From Aurantimonas sp. Leaf443 (GTDB taxonomy: Bacteria > Pseudomonadota > Alphaproteobacteria > Rhizobiales > Rhizobiaceae): a stretch of DNA of 64,000 nucleotides. The translations under genes and the position numbers were made by a program. The first letter of the stretch is position 1. Each line of letters begins with the position of its first letter. Shown piece after piece: positions 49,590-58,158 of the stretch. The notes under the pieces were generated by a model that was not told the DNA's origin, ran no database searches, and worked only from the letters and a program-made list of their open reading frames with translations. The stretch lies in NCBI RefSeq assembly GCF_001425575.1, contig NZ_LMRD01000001.1:707745-771744 (forward strand), written 5' to 3'.

Positions 49590-50192
49590 GATGCCAGATC
49601 CTCTGCTCGGTCTTGCGACGCGACGATACGCTCCGCCGGACCGGGGCCCGTACGGCTACAAGGGGAGATACAACTTCGATTGCCCTATCTGGTGGGACCG
49701 GCAGGGCTTCGACACTAAATATAGTGGAACGGTCTAAGTTTATGGAGTCCTAAGCGCGGCGGGGCCGACTTATCCACCGCTGTTTGCGAGGAGCCCTCAA
49801 GCCCCGACCGCGCAGCGTCTCCGGGCCTTCGCCCCTTGGGGAAAAACTGTGGCGTCGTGCATCGGCGGCAAGACCCCGGCGCTCGCGAGCGCCCGGACGA
49901 GACCCGTATCCGGCGAGCGAATCGCCCGAAGGCCGATTCGGCCGGGGGCATGGCCTGCATAACCTCCGGTTGTGCGCCGGCATCGGGCCGCCGTGCGGGC
50001 GGAGGGGCAGAAGCCTGTGGGAAAGGGGCGCCGTTCGAGCGTGTCCTGCGCGTTCTTACGGACTTCCCCGTAGACAGCGTCCGCAAATGCGCCACACTCA
50101 GGTTTCCTGAAGATTGTTCACGGTCTCGTTCCGCAGGCCGTGCCACCTCCCTTTTCATCCCAGCGCGGCGAGGTGGATCGCCGAACGGTAAG
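49590..50192. other. Divergent intergenic region between nrdJ and an HWE kinase gene
   Basis: These 603 bases contain the NrdR box near 49712 and otherwise only ORFs of shadow quality. I searched the nrdJ-upstream side for a cobalamin riboswitch and found no convincing B12 box. The half nearer 50193 (GTGTCCTGCGCG...TTCCTGAAGATTGTTCACGG) presumably contains the kinase promoter. Confidence 0.55.
49712..49727. promoter_or_regulatory. NrdR box upstream of nrdJ
   Basis: ACACTAAATATAGTGG matches the NrdR consensus acaCwAtATaTwGtgt at 13-14 of 16 positions, including the palindromic CACTA/TAGTG arms. A degenerate partner (GCCCTATCTGGTGGGA, 49682-49697) lies 30 bp away, close to the usual spacing of paired NrdR boxes. 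Confidence 0.8.
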
Positions 50193-51299
50193 ATGACGGT
50201 TGTGACCGAAGACGATCCGCTCGGCGGCTTCCCCATCGACGGCATTCCCGAGGGCGCCGCGGCGGTCGACCAGATCGACGGCGCGGCGGCGCGGCGCATC
50301 GCGCGGATCGCGGCGGGTCTTCTCCAGGCGCCGGCCGCCTGCGTCTCGCGCATCGCGCGCGGCCGCACGCGCATCCTGGGAGGGCATCTGCAGATGGAGG
50401 GGCTCGATCCGTCCCTCGTGGTGAAGGCCAACCGGCGCGTCGCCATCGCGCTCGCCCGCTCGCGTTCGGCCTCCGCCCTCGTCCTCGATCTCGGCGCCGC
50501 CGGTTCGCTGCTCGCGGCCTCGGCGCGCGGCGAGCACGCCTGGCCGCTCGCCATCGTCAGCGTCTACGATCCGACCGGCAGCGACTTCACGGCCGAGCAG
50601 AAGAGCCGGATCGAGGATGCCGCCGCGCTCCTGTCGAGCGAGATCCGCCTCCACGAGACGCGGTCGCTCGCCCGCCGCCGGGAGGCGCGCAAGGCGCTGA
50701 TCGTGCGCGAGATGGAGCATCGCCTGAAGAATTCCCTGTCCACCGTGCAGGCGCTGGTCTCCCTGTCGCTGCGCGGGGAGGGGACGATCTCCGCGATGCG
50801 GGACCGGCTCATCGAGCGTATCGGGGCCATGTCGAAGACGCAGTCCCTTCTTCTCAGCGACGCGCTGGAGAGCGCCGATCTCGCCGACATCATCGCCTCG
50901 GAAGCGGCCCATTACGTCGGGGCCGAACGGTTCGTCTGGTCGGGCCCTGCGGTGCGGGCGGGCGCGGCCGACGCGGCAGCCGTCGGCATGGTGCTGCACG
51001 AGCTCAGCACCAACGCCGCCAAGCACGGCGCGCTGGCGCCGGGCCGCGAGGGGCGGGTGGAGATCGGCTGGACGGTCTATGCCGGGCCGCCGACGGGGCG
51101 GCGCGTGTCGCTCGAATGGCGCGAGAGCACGGGCCCGTCCAAGATCGCCGCGCCCGTCTCCAGCGGCTTCGGCACGACGCTTCTCGACATGCTCGTCTCC
51201 GGCCAGCTGCACGGCACGATCGAGCGCGACTGGGCGCCCGGGGGTCTCATCGTGCGCACCGATTTCGCCCTCGCCGATGCCAGCCCCTCCGCCGACTGA
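50193..51299 (+). CDS. HWE-family sensor histidine kinase
   Basis: The 368-residue protein has an N-terminal GAF-like sensory region (about residues 30-155, ending DFTAEQKSRIEDAAALLSSEI) and a kinase with phospho-acceptor His176 in REMEHRLKNSLSTVQAL and the N-box in HELSTNAAKHGAL. No membrane segment is seen, so it is cytoplasmic. ATG 50193 is preferred over a longer frame from 49836, whose product is shadow-like. No response regulator is adjacent. Confidence 0.85.
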   Translation: MTVVTEDDPLGGFPIDGIPEGAAAVDQIDGAAARRIARIAAGLLQAPAACVSRIARGRTRILGGHLQMEGLDPSLVVKANRRVAIALARSRSASALVLDLGAAGSLLAASARGEHAWPLAIVSVYDPTGSDFTAEQKSRIEDAAALLSSEIRLHETRSLARRREARKALIVREMEHRLKNSLSTVQALVSLSLRGEGTISAMRDRLIERIGAMSKTQSLLLSDALESADLADIIASEAAHYVGAERFVWSGPAVRAGAADAAAVGMVLHELSTNAAKHGALAPGREGRVEIGWTVYAGPPTGRRVSLEWRESTGPSKIAAPVSSGFGTTLLDMLVSGQLHGTIERDWAPGGLIVRTDFALADASPSAD

Positions 51300-51371
51300 C
51301 CGACGGGGTTGTGACGCCGCTCCCGCGCCGCGCGGGCGCGACGCGCTCGGCCGCCGGCGGCGGGCGCGATG

Positions 51372-51869
51372 TCAGCCGGCGATGCCCTTGGCGATCGGCG
51401 CCTGAAAGGTCAGGCCGAGATCCCAGGGGAAGAAGATCCAGGTGTCCTGGCTCACTTCGGTGATAAACGTGTCGACGAGCGGGCGCCCCTTGGGCTTGGC
51501 GTAGACGGTGGCGAAATGCGCCTTCGGCAGCATGGAGCGCACGAGCGCGGCCGTCTTTCCGGTGTCGGTCAGGTCGTCGACGATGAGGATGCCGTCCCCT
51601 TCGTCCTCCAGGAGGATGGGCGAGATCGCCTTCAGGACCTGCAGTTCCCCTTGCGTGTCGTAGGAATGGTAGGAGGCGATGCAGACCGTCTCGATCATCC
51701 GCGTCCCCAGTTCGCGCGAGATGATCGCGGCCGGCACGAGGCCGCCACGGGTGATGCAGACGATCGCCTTCCACTCCTCGCGCAGGCTCGCGAGCCGCCA
51801 GGCCAGGGCGCGGGCATCGCGGTGAAACTGGTCCCAGGAAACGGGAAAGGACTTCTCCACCGACGACAT
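51372..51869 (-). CDS. gpt: Xanthine-guanine phosphoribosyltransferase
   Basis: Gpt salvages xanthine and guanine to their nucleotides with PRPP. The 165-residue enzyme has the PRPP-binding motif [14 protein letters not shown] and the family N-terminus [22 protein letters not shown] 51869 is the typical start; the frame extends 19 codons further without similarity. It converges on the HWE kinase gene and lies downstream of the CinA-like gene. Confidence 0.94.
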   Translation of the reverse strand: MSSVEKSFPVSWDQFHRDARALAWRLASLREEWKAIVCITRGGLVPAAIISRELGTRMIETVCIASYHSYDTQGELQVLKAISPILLEDEGDGILIVDDLTDTGKTAALVRSMLPKAHFATVYAKPKGRPLVDTFITEVSQDTWIFFPWDLGLTFQAPIAKGIAG

Positions 51870-51988
51870 CGAGCTCTCCGTGAGAAAGGATTGGGCTGCG
51901 ATAGACTCGCCCGCGCCAAACGGCAAGGCGCGGCTCGGCCCTCCAGCGCGATCCGGTGGAGGCGCGAAAGCCGGAAGGGCGACGCGGT

Positions 51989-52741
51989 TCAGCCCGAACG
52001 CGCCGCCTCCATCGCGGCCAGCATGCCGGCGACCTCCGCCCCCGCCGCCTCCAGCGCCGCCCGGTCGCGCGAGCGCAGCACGAGCTCGGTGGAGTGGCGC
52101 TCGCCGTCGAAACGGGGATAGGAGCCGATGGCCACGCCTGGATGGGTCTTGGCGATCGCGCGCAGCGGGTCGCCGATCTCGCCCTCGCCGAAGCGGCAGT
52201 CGAGGCTGAGGCTCTCGACCGCCCGGCCCGCCGGCAAGAGCGGCAGGACTTCCTCCATCATCGCCTGGAAGATGCGCGGCACGCCGGCCATGACGAAGAC
52301 GTTGTCCATGCGAAAGCCGGGCGCGACGGAGACCGCGTTGGCGATGAGGCTCGCGCCCTTCGGCGTGCGGGTCATGCGCCGGCGCGCCTCGGTGAAGGGC
52401 AGGTCGCGGCCGGCATAGTAGCGTTCCAGCAGCGCCACGGCCTCCGGGTGTTCCACCGCCTCGACGCCGAAGGCGGCGGCCACCGCGTCCGCGGTCACGT
52501 CGTCATGCGTCGGCCCGATACCGCCGGAGGTGAAGACGAAGTCGTAGCCGCGCCGCAGCGTGTTCAGGCTGTCGGCGATGAAGGCGGGCTCGTCGCCGAC
52601 GATGCGCACCTCCTTCAGGTCGATGCCGGCGACGGTGAGGAGCTCGGCGAGATGGCCGATATTCTTGTCCTTGGTGCGCCCGGACAGGATCTCGTCGCCG
52701 ATCGCGAGCATGGCCGCGGTCGTGGGGGGCTCGGTCGTCAT
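51989..52741 (-). CDS. CinA-like competence/damage-inducible domain protein (MoCF domain only)
   Basis: The 250-residue protein has the molybdopterin-binding (MoaB/MogA-type) fold of Cin[40 protein letters not shown] and [13 protein letters not shown]. The C-terminal CinA deamidase domain is missing, as in the short alphaproteobacterial relatives. Its activity as a nucleotide pyrophosphatase is likely but not established here. ATG 52741 gives the standard N-terminus. Confidence 0.9.
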   Translation of the reverse strand: MTTEPPTTAAMLAIGDEILSGRTKDKNIGHLAELLTVAGIDLKEVRIVGDEPAFIADSLNTLRRGYDFVFTSGGIGPTHDDVTADAVAAAFGVEAVEHPEAVALLERYYAGRDLPFTEARRRMTRTPKGASLIANAVSVAPGFRMDNVFVMAGVPRIFQAMMEEVLPLLPAGRAVESLSLDCRFGEGEIGDPLRAIAKTHPGVAIGSYPRFDGERHSTELVLRSRDRAALEAAGAEVAGMLAAMEAARSG

Positions 52742-52918
52742 GGCAACGGATCTCTCGAAGGGTCGAAGCCTCGAAAGAGAGGGCGGGGGCCTTCGGAAGG
52801 CAAGGCCTTGCGTCTTCCGCGCGTAGACAGTGCGTCGCGCGCGACGACAACGCACTTCCCGGCGCGATGGGCTATCCCATGTTGCGACACGTCAACCCCG
52901 GAAGGACGAGAGAACGGC

Positions 52919-53518
52919 ATGGCAAAGGTTCTGGTGCTCTACTATTCGAGCTACGGCCACATCGAGACCATGGCCAAGGCCGTGGCGGAGGGCGCCGAGA
53001 GCGCCGGCGCGAGCGTCGACATCAAGCGCGTGCCCGAGACGGTGCCGGCGGAGGTCGCGGCCAGCTCGCATTTCAAGACCGACGCGCCCTATCCCGTCGC
53101 CGAGCCCGACGATCTCGCGGGGTATGACGCCATCGTCGTCGGCTCGCCCACGCGCTACGGCAACATGGCCTCGCAGATGGCCACCTTCTTCGACCGCACC
53201 GGCGGCCTGTGGGCGCAGGGCAAGCTGATCGGCAAGGTCGGCGGCGCCTTCTCCTCCAGCGCCACCCAGCACGGCGGCAACGAGGCGACGCTGTTCTCGC
53301 TGCACAAGACGCTGCTGCATCACGGCCTGATGATCGTCGGCCTGCCCTATTCCTTCCAGGGCCAAATGGCCTCCGACCAGATCGTCGGCGGCTCGCCCTA
53401 CGGCGCGACGACCATCGCCAATGGCGACGGCTCGCGCCAGCCGAGCGCCATCGAGCTCGACGGCGCCCGCTTCCAGGGCAAGCACATCGCGGAGATCGCG
53501 ACCAAGCTGTTCGGCTGA
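52919..53518 (+). CDS. wrbA: NAD(P)H:quinone oxidoreductase WrbA
   Basis: WrbA is a tetrameric flavodoxin-like FMN protein reducing quinones by two electrons. The 199-residue sequence begins [21 protein letters not shown] with the FMN phosphate loop, and shows [20 protein letters not shown] and the WrbA-specific [25 protein letters not shown] region (split around residues 105-130). It is divergent from the CinA-like gene. Confidence 0.96.
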   Translation: MAKVLVLYYSSYGHIETMAKAVAEGAESAGASVDIKRVPETVPAEVAASSHFKTDAPYPVAEPDDLAGYDAIVVGSPTRYGNMASQMATFFDRTGGLWAQGKLIGKVGGAFSSSATQHGGNEATLFSLHKTLLHHGLMIVGLPYSFQGQMASDQIVGGSPYGATTIANGDGSRQPSAIELDGARFQGKHIAEIATKLFG

Positions 53519-53539
53519 TCCGAAGCGCCTCTCGAGACG

Positions 53540-53569
53540 GGCCCGACCCCGCATCCCCGGGGCCGGGCC
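53540..53569 (+). terminator. Terminator downstream of wrbA
   Basis: A 12-bp stem with one mismatch (GGCCCGACCCCG / CGGGGCCGGGCC, loop CATCCC) begins 22 bases after the wrbA stop. The tail is TGTCGCGTTC rather than a T-run. Confidence 0.55.
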
Positions 53570-53801
53570 TGTCGCGTTCGGGAGATGCGTGCGTCGGCCG
53601 TGCCGCTTCGGCCTGACGCGCGAGGGATTCGCCTCACGCTGCGCCGGGCGAAGACCCGCCGGCCTGCGAAACGCCCCGGCGCATACCGGTCTCGCTCATG
53701 CCGCGGCGTTCGCGGATGCCGGCGCGAGCACGGCGGTTGGCCGCCGGCGTTTGAAGGGGGGAGAAGAGGTCGGAAGAGGCCTGCCCGATCGGCGCCCGGC
53801 C

Positions 53802-54008
53802 TCAGAGGGCCGGACAGCCCGTCGACTTGAACGCGTTGCCGGTCTCGGCGCGGGCGTCCTCGGAGGCGAGGGCGTATTTCAATCGCTCGAGCGCGCCGTT
53901 CTGACGGCGCAGGCGCGAGAGCAGGCTGTTGGAGTTGTCTTCGGGGGTGGATTCCATCCCGGGACGGTCGGTCCGTTGGGACGGCAGCGGCTGCATCAGC
54001 GATGCCAT
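53802..54008 (-). CDS. Hypothetical protein, 68 residues
   Basis: The ORF begins at ATG 54008 with GGAGGA seven bases upstream, a strong ribosome-binding site. The product, MASLMQPLPSQRTDRPGMES..., has a central helical segment LLSRLRRQNGALERLKYALA and one cysteine near the end. A clearly AT-rich stretch (54119-54147) lies about 110 bases upstream and may be its promoter. No family is recognised. Confidence 0.55.
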   Translation of the reverse strand: MASLMQPLPSQRTDRPGMESTPEDNSNSLLSRLRRQNGALERLKYALASEDARAETGNAFKSTGCPAL

Positions 54009-54199
54009 GACTGCGTCCTCCTGCCCGGGAACGACTGATTTCGCACCGGACGTCCGAACCTAGCAAGATCGCCCGCGGGCTTCAAACAAATCTTGCGTGC
54101 GGGCGACCGGATGGCGGTTCTTTTATCTTTTTAATCATACTTTTATGGCGGGGGCGTCGCGCCCGGCCGATACGCGCCCGGCGGCCCGGGACGCCCGCG

Positions 54200-55375
54200 T
54201 CAGCCCGCCTCCTCGCGGCGCGGCCAGCCTCGTGTCGCGATGCCCCGCCGCAGGTCCGTGTCGTGCTCGCCAAGATCCGGGGCGCGTGCGGGCTCGGACA
54301 GCGGCGTGCGCGAGAAGACGATGGGCGTGCGCACGCCCGGCACCCCGTCCGCCGCGATCTCCATGCCGCGATGGCGGAACTGCGGGTCGGCGAAGAGATC
54401 GGCGACGCTGTTGATCGGGCCGGCCGGCACGCCGGCCGTCTCCAGCGCCTGCGACAGATCCGCCCGCGTCCGGGCGGCGATGGCCGGGCCGAGCGCCTCC
54501 TCCAGCGCCGCGCGATGGGCGACGCGGGCCGGATTGGTGGCGAAGCGCGCCTCGGCCGCGAGCGCGGGAAGGCCGAGCACGGCGCAGAGCCGGGCGAACT
54601 GGAGGTCGTTGCCGCAGGCCACGATCATCGGCCCGTCTTCCGCCTCGAACGTCTGGTAGGGCGCGATATTGGGATGGACATTGCCGAGCCGCGTCGGCGC
54701 GCGGCCCGTGACCAGGTAGTTCATCGCCTGGTTGGCGAGGACGCCGCCCATGCAGTCGAGAAGCGCCATGTCGATCTGCTGCCCGAGGCCGGTGCGCGCC
54801 CGCTCCAGAAGCGCCGCCTGGATGGCGATCGTGCCGTAGAGCCCGGTGAAGATATCGGCGAAGGCGACGCCGATCTTCTGGGGGCCGCCGGCCGGATCCC
54901 CCGTGAGGTCCATGATGCCGCTCATGCCCTGGATCAGGAAGTCGTAGCCCGCCCGCGCGGCATAGGGGCCGGTCTGCCCGAAGCCCGTGATCGAGCAGTA
55001 GACGAGGCCGGGATTGTCGGCGGAGAGCGAGGCGTAGTCGAGCCCGTAGCGCGCGAGCCCGCCGACCTTGAAATTCTCCACCACCACGTCCGCCGCGCCG
55101 ATCAGGCGGCGCACGAGCGCCAGATCCCCGGCGTCGCGGAAATCGGCGACCATCGCGCGCTTGCCGCGGTTGCAGGCGTGGAAATAGGCGGCCGAGCGCG
55201 TGCCGTCCGCTCCCTCCACGTCCGGCGGCCCCCAGCGGCGCGTGTCGTCGCCCTCCTTCGCCTCCACCTTGACGACGTCGGCGCCGAGATCTGCGAGCGT
55301 CTGCCCGATCCAGGGGCCGGCGAGGATGCGGGCGAGCTCCACGACCTTGAGGCCCGACAGCGGCGGCTTCGTCAT
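54200..55375 (-). CDS. CaiB/BaiF family CoA-transferase
   Basis: The 391-residue class III CoA-transferase has the family N-terminus LSGLKVVELARILAGPWIGQTLADLGADVVKVE (split across residues 6-38), the catalytic aspartate in DMALLDCMGGVLANQ and the C-terminal GVPAGPINSVADLFADPQF. Behind glutaryl-CoA dehydrogenase it probably moves CoA between glutarate (or succinate) and its partner; this substrate is inference. The start ATG 55375 lies 38 bases after the dehydrogenase stop. Confidence 0.92.
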   Translation of the reverse strand: MTKPPLSGLKVVELARILAGPWIGQTLADLGADVVKVEAKEGDDTRRWGPPDVEGADGTRSAAYFHACNRGKRAMVADFRDAGDLALVRRLIGAADVVVENFKVGGLARYGLDYASLSADNPGLVYCSITGFGQTGPYAARAGYDFLIQGMSGIMDLTGDPAGGPQKIGVAFADIFTGLYGTIAIQAALLERARTGLGQQIDMALLDCMGGVLANQAMNYLVTGRAPTRLGNVHPNIAPYQTFEAEDGPMIVACGNDLQFARLCAVLGLPALAAEARFATNPARVAHRAALEEALGPAIAARTRADLSQALETAGVPAGPINSVADLFADPQFRHRGMEIAADGVPGVRTPIVFSRTPLSEPARAPDLGEHDTDLRRGIATRGWPRREEAG

Positions 55376-55413
55376 GGCGTCACCGGCTCCGGAGGAGGGG
55401 GAGGGCTGCGCCC

Positions 55414-56595
55414 TCAGAAGGCGGCGATGCCGGTCTGCGCCCGGCCGAGGATGAGGGCGTGGACGTCGTGCGTGCCCTCGTAGGTGTTCACCGTCTCGAG
55501 ATTCTGCGCGTGGCGCATCACGTGATAGCCGATCTGGATGCCGTTGCCGCCATGCATGTCGCGGGCGGCCCGCGCGATGTCCAGCGCCTTGCCGCAATTG
55601 TTGCGCTTGATCAGCGAGATCATCTCCGGCTCGAACCGGTGCTCGTCCATCAGCCGGCCGACGCGCAGGCTCGCCTGCAGCCCGAGCGCGATCTCGGTCT
55701 GCATGTCCGCGAGCTTCTTCTGGAAGAGCTGCGTGGCGGCGAGCGGGCGGCCGAACTGGTGGCGCTCCAGCCCGTATTGCCGGGCGCGCAGCCAGCAGTC
55801 CTCCGCCGCCCCCATCACGCCCCAGGAAATGCCGTAGCGCGCGCGGTTGAGGCAGCCGAAGGGGCCGGCGAGACCCGAGACGCCCGGAAGCAGCGCGTCT
55901 TCGCCGACCTCCACGCCGTCCATGACGATCTCGCCGGTGATCGAGGCGCGAAGGCTGAGCTTGCCGCCGATCTTGGGCGCGGACAGCCCCTTCATGCCCT
56001 TTTCCAGCACGAAGCCCCGGATCTTGCCGTCATGGGCGTCGGACTTCGCCCAGACCACGAAGACGTCGGCGACGGGCGCGTTGGAGATCCAGGTCTTGGC
56101 CCCGCGCAGGCGGTAGCCGCCGGCGATCCTCTCGGCGCGCGTCGTCATGGCGCCGGGATCGGAGCCGGCGTCCGGCTCGGTCAGCCCGAAACAGCCGATC
56201 AGGTCTCCCGAGACCAGCCCCGGCAGGTAGCGCGCCTTCTGCTCGGGCGAGCCGTAGGCGAAGATCGGATGGATGACGAGCGAGGACTGAACGCTCATCA
56301 TCGAGCGATAGCCCGAATCCACCCGCTCCACCTCGCGCGCCACGAGCCCGTAGGCGACATAGGACGCGCCCGCCGCCCCGAACTCCTCCGGCAGCGTCAC
56401 CCCGAGCAGCCCCGCCCGCCCCATCGCCTTGAACAGGCCGGGCTCGAAGGTCTCGTCGAGATAGGCGGCCGCGACGCGCGGGGCGAGGTCCTCGCGCGCG
56501 AAGGCCGCCGCGCTGTCGCGCACCATCCGCTCGTCCTCGCCGAGCTGGTCGTCCAGGAGAAACGGGTCGTTCCAGGCAAAGGGCATGGCCGGCAT
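55414..56595 (-). CDS. gcdH: Glutaryl-CoA dehydrogenase (acyl-CoA dehydrogenase)
   Basis: GcdH oxidises and decarboxylates glutaryl-CoA to crotonyl-CoA in lysine, tryptophan and glutarate breakdown. The 393-residue flavoprotein has [15 protein letters not shown], the FAD motif [30 protein letters not shown] and the catalytic glutamate in [20 protein letters not shown]. These are GcdH-specific variants of the acyl-CoA dehydrogenase motifs. It is transcribed with the CoA-transferase gene. Confidence 0.94.
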   Translation of the reverse strand: MPAMPFAWNDPFLLDDQLGEDERMVRDSAAAFAREDLAPRVAAAYLDETFEPGLFKAMGRAGLLGVTLPEEFGAAGASYVAYGLVAREVERVDSGYRSMMSVQSSLVIHPIFAYGSPEQKARYLPGLVSGDLIGCFGLTEPDAGSDPGAMTTRAERIAGGYRLRGAKTWISNAPVADVFVVWAKSDAHDGKIRGFVLEKGMKGLSAPKIGGKLSLRASITGEIVMDGVEVGEDALLPGVSGLAGPFGCLNRARYGISWGVMGAAEDCWLRARQYGLERHQFGRPLAATQLFQKKLADMQTEIALGLQASLRVGRLMDEHRFEPEMISLIKRNNCGKALDIARAARDMHGGNGIQIGYHVMRHAQNLETVNTYEGTHDVHALILGRAQTGIAAF

Positions 56596-56726
56596 CCTCG
56601 CAAGTCTCTCGACGGCCCCCCCCTTATGGCGCAGACGCGCGCGGGGTTGAACCGATCCTTCGGCATGACCTCATTCCCGCCGCTCATGCGGCCGCGCGTC
56701 CGGCCGGCTGGACCGGCCGAGGGTCA

Positions 56727-56811
56727 TGGTGCGGACGACGGGACTCGAACCCGTAATCCCGGAGGCGACAGATTTTAAGTCTGCTGCGTATACCAGTTCC
56801 GCCACGTCCGC
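56727..56811 (-). tRNA. tRNA-Leu (TAA)
   Basis: An 85-base class II tRNA with encoded CCA on the minus strand. The acceptor stem GCGGACG pairs with CGTCCGC, and the anticodon arm CAGA-CTTAAAA-TCTG gives anticodon TAA. A long variable arm (CGCCTCCGGGATTACG region) and the T loop GGTTCGAGTCC are present. Confidence 0.95.
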
Positions 56812-56936
56812 ATCGTCCCTCCCGGTACAGAAGGACACGCGCCTTGGAAAGGGCGCCGGCGGGCGGACTGCGGGGGACGTGGGCCGTGCGGGCAGGGGGA
56901 GCTTGATATTTGCCGATGCGGATCGGCATCCCGAAA

Positions 56937-57818
56937 GGTCGATCCCCGCGTGGGCGGGGGAGCCGCGTATCCCCAGACCGCCGCCATCTTCGCGAAAGGT
57001 CGATCCCCGCGTGGGCGGGGGAGCCGCGAGTAGTGGTGTTGATCGTGCTCATGGATAAGGTCGATCCCCGCGTGGGCGGGGGAGCCGTAGTCGCCTGCCG
57101 CTCTGACAAGACGAAAGGCGGGCGATCCCCGCGTGGGCGGGGGAGCCTCCGCCTTCGCGAACTCGCCGCTGCGCAGATACGGTCGATCCCCGCGTGGGCG
57201 GGGGAGCCCATCTATGGACCGGCGCCGCCGCCGATGACGGGGGTCGATCCCCGCGTGGGCGGGGGAGCCGCACCTGCCGAGCGCCGGGCGGTCTCGAACT
57301 CAGGTCGATCCCCGCGTGGGCGGGGGAGCCCAATGAAGCGGCTTGAGCACGACCAGCCCGTAGGGTCGATCCCCGCGTGGGCGGGGGAGCCCCGCGGTGA
57401 GCGCGGTCCCAGACGAACCAGGCGGGTCGATCCCCGCGTGGGCGGGGGAGCCAAGCAATCGACCTCGCGCCTTTCGTCGGCGGCGGGTCGATCCCCGCGT
57501 GGGCGGGGGAGCCTGGAACGAACGCATCCCGAGGGAGTGTGCCGCGGGTCGATCCCCGCGTGGGCGGGGGAGCCATCAGCAAAGTGTACCGGATGCACGC
57601 CAAACACGGTCGATCCCCGCGTGGGCGGGGGAGCCCGCCTGCCAATTCCGCCGCCGCCTCGATTTCGGGGTCGATCCCCGCGTGGGCGGGGAAGCCCGAC
57701 AGAGGGCGGATGTGCTCGATCTCCCAGGCGGTCGATCCCCGCGTGGGCGGGGGAGCCTCGAAGAGCTCCGGATATTCGATGCGCAGCGTGGGTCGATCCC
57801 CGCGTGGGCGGGGGAGCC
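56937..57818 (-). CRISPR. Type I-E CRISPR array, 15 repeats and 14 spacers
   Basis: Fifteen copies of a 28-bp repeat (plus strand GGTCGATCCCCGC...GGGGGAGCC) recur with an exact 61-bp period from 56937 to 57791, leaving 14 spacers of 33 bp. Repeats 4 (57120, T to G at position 3) and 13 (57669, G to A at position 24) each differ by one base. Read on the minus strand, the repeat aligns with the E. coli I-E repeat, so transcription runs from the cas2e side. Cas6e should cleave its central CCCCGC/GCGGGG hairpin. The trailer end meets tRNA-Leu after about 125 bases. Confidence 0.98.
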
Positions 57819-57873
57819 TCTTGCGCTCAAGAGGTTGACCGGGCTGCACTTTGTCAAAGAACGTCGCTGCGGT
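57819..57873 (-). promoter_or_regulatory. Compact CRISPR leader with IHF-like site
   Basis: Only 55 bases separate the cas2e stop from the first repeat. On the minus strand they contain CTTTGACAAAG with a -35-like TTGACA (57852-57857). They also contain GGTCAACCTCTTG (57828-57840), which fits the IHF consensus WATCAANNNNTTR at 7 of 9 defined positions and ends nine bases from the repeat. Confidence 0.55.
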
Positions 57874-58158
57874 CTACCAGACCGAGACGAGAACGCCGTC
57901 GAGATCGGCGAGGCGGCAGGGCGGGGTGCCGAGGACCTGGAGGCCGAGGCCGCCGGGCGCCTTGTCGTCCTTCCACAGGAGGACGAGGGAGCCGCGCTGC
58001 GTCTCGCCGTGCCAGTCGGAGACGACGGCCCAGGCGCGCTCGCGCACCGCCCGCGAGAGGTTGCCGGCGGCGTAGACGCCGGGGGCGGGCTCGGGCATCA
58101 GCGAGGCGAGGAAGCCGCGCGTGCGCTCGGGCACGTCACGCGTCACGATCACCGTCAT
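57874..58158 (-). CDS. cas2e: CRISPR-associated endoribonuclease Cas2e
   Basis: Cas2e is the structural partner of Cas1 in the spacer-integration complex. The product is about 94 residues from ATG 58158 (MTVIVTRDVPERTRGFLASL). Two further in-frame ATGs lie at 58164 and 58170, and the middle one is best spaced from GGGAGG. It shows the I-E-specific GVYAAGNLSRAVRERAWAVV and the C-terminal strand that binds Cas1. It overlaps the cas1e 3' end by 23 bases. Confidence 0.94.
   Translation of the reverse strand: MTVIVTRDVPERTRGFLASLMPEPAPGVYAAGNLSRAVRERAWAVVSDWHGETQRGSLVLLWKDDKAPGGLGLQVLGTPPCRLADLDGVLVSVW

Noticed and set aside
45162-49718. 1518-residue plus-strand ORF opposite nrdJ
   Set aside because: Arginine/alanine-rich antisense shadow of a high-GC gene with clear coding motifs on the other strand. 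The same reasoning excludes the long antisense ORFs at 1123-3672 and 15086-18334.
49590-49750. Cobalamin riboswitch upstream of nrdJ
   Set aside because: No convincing B12 box was found on the minus strand; an NrdR box explains regulation better.
49836-50192. 119-residue N-terminal extension of the HWE kinase
   Set aside because: Basic, proline-free of any domain pattern and within the divergent promoter region; ATG 50193 gives a complete GAF-like plus kinase protein.
56727-56936. tRNA-Leu as attachment site of an integrated CRISPR island
   Set aside because: The CRISPR locus lies on the 5' side of the tRNA gene. No integrase gene or duplicated tRNA 3' end is visible in the window.
57148-57180. 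Self-targeting by spacer 4 against nrdJ
   Set aside because: Only 22 of 33 bases align (21 identical), the distal third diverges, and the flanking bases are not a canonical I-E PAM, so active self-targeting is unlikely.
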